A stretch of 64,000 bases of DNA, from the NCBI GenBank assembly GCA_025084515.1, contig JAJAGP010000861.1, forward strand, positions 124,001 through 188,000, read 5' to 3'. Numbering within the stretch: the stretch's first letter is position 1; every line of letters starts with the position of its first letter. Position numbers and translations under genes: made by a program. A model generated the notes under the pieces. It searched no databases. It was not told the DNA's origin and worked only from the letters and a program-made list of their open reading frames with translations. The stretch comes from Ancistrus triradiatus (taxonomy: Eukaryota; Chordata; Actinopteri; Siluriformes; Loricariidae). Below are positions 49,601-61,600 of the stretch, piece after piece.

Positions 49601-52600
49601 CTTCAGGCTTAAATTTTATGAATTTATTTAAACATCCATTTCAGGGGGGTCATGCACATAACCATGAACATTCCACCATTGCAAAAAACAGAGGTCGTCA
49701 GTCTGCATACAGAAGTTTGTCATATGTTCTTGTAGGGGTGGGCGAGATGGCAAAAAATGTTACATCATGATAATTAAAGACATTTTCACGATACACGATA
49801 TTTATCACGATACATGTGCTCGTAGACAAAATGCATCAGTAGCGACACATTCTTAAAAACTTCTATTCAAATATTATCCCATACTTAGTAAAGTGATTTT
49901 TATCCAAAATCATTAAGTATTTCTGTAACGCACTTAATCCAATTACACAGGACTAATTACAGTCTTATAATAAAACTTGCAGTTGGTCAGTGTTCTTTAA
50001 GCACTGACGATATCGTCAGAAAGGCATATTGTCTATCACGATAACCCAATTTAGCACAATAAGACAACATATCGTCATATTGCCCACCCCTATGTTCTTG
50101 GTTCTCTATGGCTATAAAAGACAGGAATTTTCGTATCTGGTGGCAGGAAACCCCATCCTTTTCATCTTGAACTAAACTCTGCTTTAAATTTTGACAAATC
50201 CCTGACCAAGTCATTTATCTCTGGCTGATATCAGAGGAGAATAACCAGGTACAAAGGGTTCAGCATGTGGATCAGTGTTGTTTTCCACATCTGGTTCGTG
50301 CTTTGTGGCACCTTCATCTGCCTTATCTAGGCACAATATCTCTGATATCTTTGGTAATGCCAAACTGTCATCACGGCGTCTCATAGGTGAAGGCAGACTG
50401 GGGCATTTGAGAGACTATGTTTAGTAACAGTCCGTCATGTCATCCTTGTGCCCTGCTTTTGTGAATCATCCTGAAGACAGCAGATCCTCTTGGTAATTAT
50501 GCAGTCTTTGCTATTGCCTGAAGAACATCTCTGTGAACATGCATCCAAGCAGCATAAGCATGTGGACAGCTTTTATAGGCTGTCTGCCAGCACCTGACTG
50601 AGCATACCGAGACATGTCTAAGACAACATCTGCATAGCACCTACTCTAAGTGCATGGCCAGCATGCTTTGTGAATTCAATATATTCATTAAATCAAATAT
50701 AATGGGAAATCAGGAAGGTTACAAAGGCTAGATCTACAAACTGGTACATGGTAGGAAAACTTTAAAACCCCAAATCAGGAAGCAAAATCTTGATTATCCA
50801 TTGAAACTTATCTATTAAAATCACATACATTTCTGTTCATACTTATATGGCGGTACTTCACCACCTCGAAACTAATCAAATTTGGTACTCGACACATTTT
50901 GACTAGAAAAATTTGTCTCGGTTCTCGTCGTTTGCTCGGTACTCGACACACCTGCTTAAACGTGTATGACTCGAGACGCACAACTCTTCAGTCAAAACTA
51001 GACTCACGATTCAGTACACACTGTTTCAGATTCACAATAGCCCTCAGAGAAGATCTCTATTTATCTGTCATTTGTCCACTGTTTCTCTTTATTTTACATC
51101 TACAGTACAGGGTGGGCCATTTATATGGATACACCTAAATAAAATGGGAAGGGTTAGTGATATCAACTTCCTGTTTGTGGGAGGGGGAAAACTTTTCAAG
51201 ATGGGTGTTGACCATGGTGGCCATTTTGAAGTCGGCCATTTTGGATCCAATGGGAAGAGGGTCATGTAACACATCAAACTTATTGAGAATTTCAGAAGAA
51301 AAACAACGGTGTGCATGGTTTTAATGGAACTTTATTCTTTCATGAGTTATTTACAAGTTTATGACCACTTATAAAATGTGTTGAAAGTGATGCCCATTGT
51401 GTTGGATTGTCAATGCAACCCTCTTCTCCCACTCTTGACACACTGATAGCAACACCACAGAAGAAATGCTCTCCCGATCTGACCCCCTTAGACTTTTATC
51501 TTTGGGGTCATCTGAAGGCAATTGTCTATGCTGTGAAGATACGAGATGTGCAGCATCTAAACAACGAATACTGGAAGCCTGTGCTAGAATTTCTTCTGCG
51601 GTGTTGCTATCAGTGTGTCAAGAGTGGGAGAAGAGGGTTGCATTGACAATCCAACACAATGGGCAGCATTTTGAACACATTTCATAAGTGGTCATAAACT
51701 TGTCAATAACTCATGAAAGAATAAAGTTCCGTTAAAACCAAGCACACCATTGTTTTTCTTCTGAAATTCTCAATAAGTTTGATGTGTTACATGACCCTCT
51801 TCCCATTGGAAATAATAAAGTTGGATCCAAAATGGCCGACTTCAAAATGGCCGCCATGGTCAACACCCATCTTGAAAAGTTTTTCCCCTCCCATATACTA
51901 ATGTGCCACAAACAGGAAGTTGATAACCATTCCCATTTTATTTAAGTGTATCCATATAAATGGCCCACCCTGTATATACACAAACATACATACATACATA
52001 CACACTCACATCAATGCCAACTTTAGCGTAATCAGTTAACTTAACACGCATGTCTTTGGACTGTGGGAGGAAACCATTCTTGAATGGATTCATTCAATTT
52101 ATATTAATCCTTACAGGAAAAATTCACTCGGTACTCGTCGTACCGAACCGAACCGAGGTACCACTGTATTATGAATAACTACCAGTTCAACCATCCTACA
52201 AAAACGCAGAAAATCCCTTGGAACCTGAACAATACAATTACTTGCGTAAATGAAAGAAAGACTACCTTATTATTGGAGTGGTCCCCGCTCACAGCGATGG
52301 GATACATGACATATTTGCCCCCATCATCCTCACTGGGAGCACAGTGTGGGATGTCATCTCGGTCATGGACGGCCCCGAAGTTGTGCCCAAGCTCATGGGT
52401 GGTCACTAAATCAGCTTCCTTTTAATGTCAACAAGGAGACCGATTTAGCTTTATCCTTTGTGTGTTTTAGAAGTACAGAAGTATGATGCGAGAACTCACC
52501 TTAGTCAGAATAGTCTTCCCATAATTCTTGGTGCTGGTTAAGCCAGTGTTCAGATATATAGTCCGGCGATCATTACCAGATTGAGGGCACTCTATTGAAA

Positions 52601-55600
52601 AAGTAATAAACAATGGAATTGAAACAAACTTAGATATAATGTGAAGTCACGTGTGATTTTAACAAAACTGTCATCCCACCCTTGGAGCAGAGGCCTCCAG
52701 GAGCCCCATCTTTGGCAGGGGCGACATAAGCAAGGGCCAAGGAGTGCCCTCATCAACGTCTTGATAGGTGAACAGGTGAGCAAGACACACTTGGAGCTAT
52801 TCTCTGCAATGTCAATGCTGAATTGTGCAGGAAAAAAAAAAAAAGGAAAAGTAACCATGTGAACAGCTGGGGGTGGGCGATATGAGCTAAAATTCCTATC
52901 ACGATATATTACACTATCAATATGATAACGATATAATATCATGATTATATTATCGAAGAAATAACTAAAATTTAGATGAGACTTTGTACATTATATTTTA
53001 TTAACAACTTTTAAATGCCATTCAAAAGTAGTCATAATAAAAGTTAACTTATAAAGTCAAAAGATAAAAGTGAATAAGTTCAGGAGAAAATCTTGCTTTT
53101 TCGTGTGCTTGCCAGTTGCAGATGTTTGGCAGTTCCACTAGTTGGCCTAGTGGTTAAGGTACTGGACTATGGACCAGAAGGTCAAGGGTTCAAATCCCAC
53201 CTCTGCCAAGCTGCCACTGTTGGGTCGTTGAGCAAGACCCTTAACCCAAAATTGTTTGGATTGTAAGCTTGTATCAATCGTAAGTCGCTCTGAATAAGGA
53301 CGTCTGCTAAATGCTGTAAATGTATGTGTTTGTTTCACTGTTTCTGGGTTTATCATGGAATCCATAGTATGGAAAAATCCATATGCCAGGTCACACCGGC
53401 ATTAATTGGGCAGGCAGCCCAATTAACAGATATGAAATGCAGTTATGATTGGAAAGTATATCTGAACATGTTGTTTTAAACATGTGTATCCATAATGGCT
53501 TAGCAGTTAAAGTACTGGACTACTTTAACCACACCAAGCTGACACTGTTGCATAAAGTCAGCTCCAGAATTATTGGCATCCTTATTAAAGATTAAAGGTT
53601 GATTTCCTTTATAATTTCAGTTTGAGATTAAACTAATTAACCTCTGACATTTTTATAACTGTTTTAATGCATCCGACTTGGTTTCCATCATTATATGCTC
53701 AGTAATCTACCGAATAGCTCCAAATCTGTATAATGCATTACATTTATGGTATTTGGCAGACACTCTGAGCAAGAGCAACACATTTGCTTGAAATACACCG
53801 ATCAGCCGCAATACTAAAACCATCTCCCTAATATTCCACAGCTCCTTCATGTGACCAAGGCTCTGACCCATTAAGGCATGGACTCCACAAGACCCCTGAA
53901 GATGCTTTAAAGTCCTGTAAATTGTGAAGCCCTGAAGGGCACAGACAAACGTGAACTGAATGAGACAGCAGTTCATTGCAGACCTGGTAGGGATTGCAGT
54001 GCTGGGGTATGATCCCCCAACTCTCCCTGCTCCCTCATGCACAGCCATCCCTGCATGTATGTGACACCTGAACCTGCCAGAAGGCACCTCAGAAACTGAG
54101 ACCAGAGACACCACAGAGGTGGGCTAAAGTGTTAGATAACAGCGCCCCATGAGTATCCTATGTATAGCAGTTTTAACCTGATTTTTTCCAGGCCAAAGTC
54201 CTAGGAGATATGGTGTCTACTTAAAAAAAACAATAAAAAAAAAAACAAAGGGCACGTGTGTCAGCATGCCCTGGATGAGATCATCTGCATAGCAGTGATA
54301 TACACTCACCGGCCTCTTTATTACATACACCTCCTTGTTTCTACACTCACAGTATATTTTATCAGTTCAACATACTCCATATAAAAGCACTTCATAGTTC
54401 GTAGTATTGTGGAACCACCTTTTGCTGCAATTACAGCTGCAAGTCTTTTAGGGTATGTCTAATACTTAATTTCTGCCCATTCTTCTTTGCAAAACAGCTC
54501 AAGCTCAGTCAGATTAGATGGAGAGTGTTTGTGAACAGCAGTTTTCAGATCTTGCCACAAATTCTCGATTGGGTTAGATCTGGACTTTGACTGAGCCATT
54601 CTAACACATGAATATGTTTTGTTTTAAAACATTCCATTGTAGCACTGGTTTTATGTTTAGGGTCGTTGTCCTGCTGGAAGGTGAACCTCCACCCTAGTCT
54701 CAAGTCTTTTGCAGACTCCAACAGGTTTTCTTCCAAGATTGCCCTGTATTTGGCTTCATCCATCTTCCCATCAACTCTGACCAACTTCCCTGTCCCTGCT
54801 GAAGAGAAGCAGCCCCAGAGCATGATGCCGCCACCACCATATCTGACAGTGGGGATGGTGTGTTCAGAGTGATGTGCAATGTTAATTCTCCGCCACACAT
54901 AGCGTTTAGCATTTTGGCCAAACAGTTCAATTTTGGTCTCACCTGACCAAAGCACCTTGTTCCACATGTTTGCTGTGTCCCCAACATGGCTTCTGGCAAA
55001 CAGGACTTTTTATGGTTTTCTTCTAACAATGGCTTTCTTCATGCCACTCTTCCATAAAGACCACATTTGTGCAGTGCACGACTAATAGTTGTCCTGTGGA
55101 CAGATTCCCCCACCTGAGCTGTGGATCTCTGCATTTCGTCCAGAGTCACCATGGGCCTCTTGGCTGCATCTCTGATCAGTGCTCTCCTTGTTCGGCCTAT
55201 AAGTTTAGGTGGACGGCCTTGTCTTGGTAGGTTTACGTTGTGCCATACTCTTTCCATTTCCGGATAATGGATTGAACAATGCTCCGTGAGATGTTCAAAG
55301 CTTGGGAAATCTTTTTATAGCCCAAGTCTGCTTTAAACTTCTCCACAACCTTATTCCTGACCTGTATGGTGTTTTCTTTGGACTTCATGATGCTGTTTAC
55401 TCCTCAATATTCTCTTAACCAACCTCTGAGGCCGTCATGGAGCAGCTGTATTTGTACTGAGATTAGATTACACACAGGTGGACTCTTTTTAGTCATTAGC
55501 AGTCATCAGGCAACTTCTGAATGCAATTGATGGCACTTAGAGAAAAGGGGGCTGAATACTTTTGCGCACCGCACTTTTCAGTTTTTTATTTGTAAAAAAT

Positions 55601-58600
55601 GTCTTGAATCATGTATAATTTTCTTTCCACTTCACAACTGTATACCACTTTGTGTTAGTCTTTCACATTAAATTTCAATGAATTTATTTATGTTTGTGGT
55701 TGTAATGTGACAAAATATAGAAATGTTAAAGGGGTATGAATACTTTTGCAAGCCACTGTATATGGTAATTGGAACTAATAAACTGGACAATGGTTGCAGA
55801 AACAATGACGTAAAGTGAGTGTATGTAATAGTACATAAATGTACTGAAATAACCTGAACTTTACCTAGGTTAAGCTTCCAGTGACGTTGACATCCTTAGC
55901 ATCAGAAAAGTTTGGCTGACAGTTGCAGAGAGTATTGAGTTACATTAAACTTAATCTGAAAATGTCAGGCTTCCCGGAATCTTCCAAAATCTTTTGGAAG
56001 TACGTACCATTTTAAATGGAAATGTGGGACTTTATTGCTGTGATGACTAATGTGATCCAAATACCAGTCTATATAAACAGAATCAGTCATTGAAAAAACC
56101 CTTTCAAATACATGTCTAATTGCTAACAGCTTGTAAAATATGAATAATGGCGATCATACGCGATGCACTGTATTGCAGTTGAAATCTGATTTTGCAGTTT
56201 TACCCTCATACATGTTTAATATAATAGAACCACCGCACTGTACACATCTAACAGCATAATTACACTTCTCTAACCTCCAGCAGCTTCTTCACATCCCACA
56301 CATCTTTGTTCTTCACTGGACTCCCCTTCATGTTGAAATGGACCTGTCCTGGTTCCACCTTGGTAGGAACTTTGTTGATCATAATCTGATGGTGCCAAAA
56401 GTAACAGGTTCAAATCCCCACCAAGGCAGCAGACAAGGTAAAACCTGACACAATCAGACAGATGATTACACATGAACACACCTGCTGGATCTGAACTCCA
56501 TAGCCTTTGAACTCCTCGTCCCAGGACGTGTTTCTGTAGATGTCGTCCACCCGATCAATCAGCTCAATCTGTAGGCATGCAGTGCAATACTTAACATATT
56601 CTGCATTCCATATACACAGTACTGTGCAAAAATGTTAGGACACCATTAGATTTGTTGTTATATATAGTATAATGACCATAATGACCCCCCCCCCCCCCCC
56701 AGAGTAAACCCACATGGACATGGGGAAAACATGTAGACTCCACACAGAAAGGAACCAGACCACCCCACCTGGGGATTGAACCCAGGACCTTCCCGCTATG
56801 AGGTGACAGTGCTACCTAATGTAACCTAATCATTGCAGTGAATAGTCTACGTGTGACCAGATCATTGGGTAATTCCAAAGCACTATTAAACATCAGCTAC
56901 ACAAGCTAAATTCAGAACCTGCTTTTCAGTGGTTTGCAACAGAAAAAAAAAACAAAAAAAAAAAACAGTCCTGTAGCATGAACTGGGTGTTGGCTCTAAA
57001 CTAGATGAGCAGGCTGCTCTCACCAGGTAGTTGATGGTGGTGCTCTCCTCCTTGCGACCCATGTGTTTGAAGAAGCGATAGTCTGCCACCAGCAATAGAG
57101 GACATGTGTTCTTCTTGTGATCCATCACCTGCCTCGTTGTCCTCAAATGCTCTGAAAAATGAGAAGGAAGAAGGAAGGAAGGAAGAAAGGAAAGAAAGAA
57201 AGAAGAAAAGAATGAAAGAAGTGAAAATTAGATGGAAAGATTGATCACAATCACTTCGTGAAAGAGCAAAATAAAAATGTACACAATGTATACCAGCTAT
57301 TATTTAAAACATTATTTGTGTTAACATGTCAAACGTTACATTTTTTTATGATTCAGCTTTATTTAACTGTCACTTTCCTACAATCATTCAAGACTACAGC
57401 TAGTACACAATATTGTTACCATGTTATTCTGTGGGGTTTTTCATCATTAAACTGTCCCAGGGTTCGAGTACCAAGTTTCCTACATTCAAATGACATCCAT
57501 TAGGTTAACTGGTGTGTGCACACAAGCACAGAAAATGAAAAGTGTAGAGTAGGCTGGTGAATGTCAACAATATTACTGAAAACAGAAGTGCACCATAGCC
57601 TTATACAGTGGTGCTTGAAAGTTTGTGAACCCTTTAGAATTTTCTATATTTCTGCATAAATAATCACCTAAAACATCATCAGATTTTCACACAAGTCCTA
57701 AAATTTAGATAAAGAGAACCCAGTTAAACAAATGAGACAGAAATGTTATAGTTGGTCATTTATTTATTGAGGAAAATGATTCAATATTACATATTAGTGA
57801 GGGGCAAAAGTATGTGAACCTCTAGGATTAGCAGTTCATTTGAAAGTGAAATTAGAGTCAGGTGTTTTCAATCAATGGGATGACAATCAGGTGTGAGTGA
57901 TCCCACCTCTGCCAGTGCTGCCACTGTTGGGTCTTTGAGCAAGACCCTTAACACACAATTGCTTGGATTGTAAGACTGTATCAATTGTAAATCACTCTAG
58001 ATAAGGGCATCTGCTAAATGCTGTAAATGTAAGTGTGCACCATGTTTTATTTAACAAACAGAGATCTATCAAAGTCTGCTCTTCACAACACACGTTTATG
58101 GTTTGTGAAAGTGCATCATGGCCCGAACAAAGGAGATTTCTGAGGACCTCAGAAAAAGAGTTGTTGATGCTCATCAGGATGGAAAATCTTACAAAACCAT
58201 CTCTAAAGAGTTTGGACTCCACCAATCCACAGTCAGACAGATTGTGTACAAATGGAGGAAATTCAAGACCATTGTTACCCTCCCCAGGAGTGATCGACCA
58301 ACAAAGATCACTCTAAGAGCAAGGTGTGTAATAGTTGGCGAGGTCAAAAAAGACCCCAGGGTAACTTCTAAGCAACTGAAGGCCTCTCTCACATTGGCTA
58401 ATGTTAATGTTCATGAGTCCACCATCAGAAGAACACTGAACAACAATGGTGTGCATGTCAGGGTTGCAAGGAGAAAGCCACTGCTCTCCAAAAAGAACAT
58501 TGCTGCTCGTCTGCAGTTTGCTAAAGATCCCGTGAACAAGCCCGAAGGCTATTTTGGAAGAATGTTTTGTGGACGGATGAGACCAAAATAGAACTTTTTC

Positions 58601-61600
58601 GTTTAAAAAAAAGCGTTATGTTTGGAGAAAGGAAAACACTGCATTCCAGCATAAGAACCTTATCCCATCTGTGAAACATGGTGGTGGTAGAATCATGGTT
58701 TGGGTCTGTTTTGCTGCATCTGGGCCAGGACGACTTGCCATCATTGATGAAACAATGAATTCTGAATTATATCAGAGAATTCTAAAGGAAAATGTCAGGA
58801 CATCTGTCCATGATCTGAATCTCAAGAGAAGGTGGGTCATGCAGCAAGACAACGACCCTAAGCACACAAGTCTGAAAGCAAAGGTTCACATACTTTTGCC
58901 ACTCACTTATGTAATACTGGATCATTTACATCAATCTACTTTTAGGAGTTGTATGAAAATCTGATGTTTTAGGTCATATTTATGCAGAAATAAAGAAAAC
59001 TCTAAAGGGTTCACAAATTTTCAAGCACCACTGTATGCAAGGAGTCCATTTCTCAAGTGTAAAGGGGAGGTCACACTAAATACTTGCCACTATAGAAGCT
59101 GTTTTTCACGGGTATTTTTGTTTCAGTTTTTTAATACTTTAATAGTGCAAACTTCCTGTATCTTCTCATTGTCTTCCAACAAAGAGGCCGAGAAATAATT
59201 ATATATGGTAATTATACCATTGCTAAAACAATGGTACATCTAATCCAATGGTGGCCCAAGACTTTTGCACGTGTACTGTAAAAGTGCATTTTCAGCAGAA
59301 ACCAGTGTTTGAAATGCTGTCACCAATCTTCTGAACTGGCTGTTTTTGGAACAGGCTGCAGCCTATGCAATTCAGTGAATGGCTTTGTGAAGGAATCAAT
59401 AAACAATGAAAGCGTATGCTTATATAGGGCACCAGATCCACGAGAGTGTTCTTGAATATATAACAAGAGACAATGATTTTAATTATCAGCTACATTACAA
59501 AAAATTACAGATCATTAAATCTGTCCTCCAAACGGCGGGATCCGGACACCCTTCAGCTCCTCTCCAAATCAACTCATCAGCACTGAGGAAGAGTAAACAC
59601 GAGGCCTTCCAAAGCAACACTCCCTCAGCGCAGCCCCCAGACCTCCCACCCCAGCCCCTTGGGCAGATCATTACTTCCCTGCGCCATTACGACCAGTTCT
59701 AATTAAGCCTCCATAAATAATGAAGCAGCACAATGAGGACAGGAACCTGCTGAGCACTCGCATCCACAGAGCTGAGAGCTGAATAATGTGTCAGAGGCCC
59801 AACCATAAACCAGGCCAGCCAATTTAAAATAGAAAGCCTGCTGTTTCAGTAGTGTAAGCCATCAATACTATATATGGCCAAATCTATGTGGAACCAAACA
59901 ACATCCATATTCTGAACAGGAATCCTGAACAACATAGTCCAAACTGTTGTACATAAAACAGCATCAGCTCTTCTGAGAAGGTTTAGCCCTATGTTCTGAC
60001 AGCAGTGACTGCATAATAATTAAAAACTGGCTAATTAGAAGGGGTGTCCACAAACTTTTGTCTATATGTGCATTTCCAATACATCGATTCAAATCATACA
60101 CTCACCGTCCTCCTCCTCTTCTTCTTGTTCCTCCCATGCCAGAGGTTTACGCATGTTCTCAGGCAGGAGCTGGCTGGCCTCAGCCCTGATGTAGCCACAC
60201 ACTTTCGGGGCAGCGAGGCGACTCACGTTCCAAATGTCTTCTGAGCGATACACCAGCAGACGATCATCTGGAGGGCCTTCAGTGAATCTCCACAGAGGCT
60301 ACACAAAGCGGATTCAGAGGAGGATTACACAATTTCACGACATACCTGACACTGACTGCTTCATTATTATCTTGGGAACATCACGCTGAAATGTCAAAAC
60401 TGTCTAAATAAAGCAGCGTGTACATGTACAGTCAAAACATTTAAACAACCGGTGGATGATGGGACACTAACTTCTATGTTGTACTCCGCTTCGTCAGTCA
60501 GAATGTGGGCAGTGAAGTCGTTGTCATCAATGTGTGCCTGTACACGCGAGTTCTCCTCCCCTGCAAGAGGAGGACATTAAACGTGTGACATACGGTAATG
60601 TGACTGTCTCTAATAAAGTGGACAGTGAGTGAACTGTTTAAAAACTCCAGCAGCACTGCTGTGTCTGATCTAATCAAACCAGCTCAACACACGGCTGCGT
60701 TTACATGCGCTTAATAATCAGATAGCCGCAGAAAATCAGATTTTGTCAGTAATCCAATCTGTGAGTTTACACGCACTCGAGTAATCAGACAATGGGAAAC
60801 CCCCGGGTGTACATGACCCAGGCAAGAATCGGATTTCGACTTCGCAATCAGCCAATAATCTCACAGGAAGATGTGACGTAAGCTTCAACTGAATAATCCA
60901 TTTCTTAATTTTCTTGTGTATATATTACATTTCCACAAAGTGTTCGATAGCTGTTTAGCGGGTGCTACATGTAATTCCAGGGTTGCCTGATAGAACAAGA
61001 GAATCCCCCACCTGGTCTATATAAATAAGCCCAAAAGAAGCAAGATCTCAAAGAATAAGCAGACCTGGCAACCATGTTTATTCCTCTAGCTGCTCGACCA
61101 AATCCGAATGAAATCGGGTAACTGGTATACATGCTATGAGAAATAAGATTACTGAAATAAGTAAGTAATAAGTAATCAGATAATGGGAAACCTTCAGGTT
61201 TACAAGACTCAGTAATAATTGGACTTCTACTTTGCAACCAACAAATATCTCCACAAAGTGTTCGATAATCGTTTCGCTGCCTTTAATCTAATTCCGGGGT
61301 TGCCAGATCGAGTGAGAAAACAATCTGCTAAAGTCAGTGGAAAAATAGGCCTGGCAGACCTGGCAACCATAAGGAAAGGCTCACGCACATGCGCAGACTG
61401 AGAAAACGGAATATAATGGAGTAACTGGTATATCAGAATCAGAATACTTTATTGATCCCCGGGGGATATCGCGCATATATGCTATGAGTAATCTTCTTCT
61501 TCTTCTTCTTTCGGCTTCTCCCTTTATCAGGGGTCACCACAGAGAGTTACACGTTTCCACCTCACCCTGTCCTCCACGTCCTCTACTCTCACCCCAACTC

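Larger units (their letters stand above)
50849..52166. mobile_element. TA-type MITE family F, split by nested fold-back element
   Basis: Left part has GGTACTCGACACACCTGC; the right end is CCGAACCGAGGTACCACTG followed by TA. The fold-back element (51,108-51,972) and an S2 scrap (52,005-52,075) interrupt it. Confidence 0.78.
57606..59033 (+). mobile_element. Tc1 element, family B, internally deleted, with nested SINE
   Basis: Ends CAGTGGTGCTTGAAAGTTTG and TTTTCAAGCACCACTG with TA flanks. A 3' transposase segment is deleted after ACACAAGTCTGA (~58,872). 1,428 bp including the SINE. Confidence 0.92.

Noticed and set aside
49525..49770. Short plus-strand ORF before the hAT MITE
   Set aside because: No conserved content, and it overlaps a decayed element on the other strand.
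53143..53325. Possible tRNA gene (A and B boxes)
   Set aside because: Body and tail match many other SINE copies in the window and no cloverleaf can be completed.
61040..61250. Retroviral or endogenous viral sequence
   Set aside because: No gag, pol or env motif or LTR pair was visible anywhere in the window; the region belongs to a DNA-type MITE.
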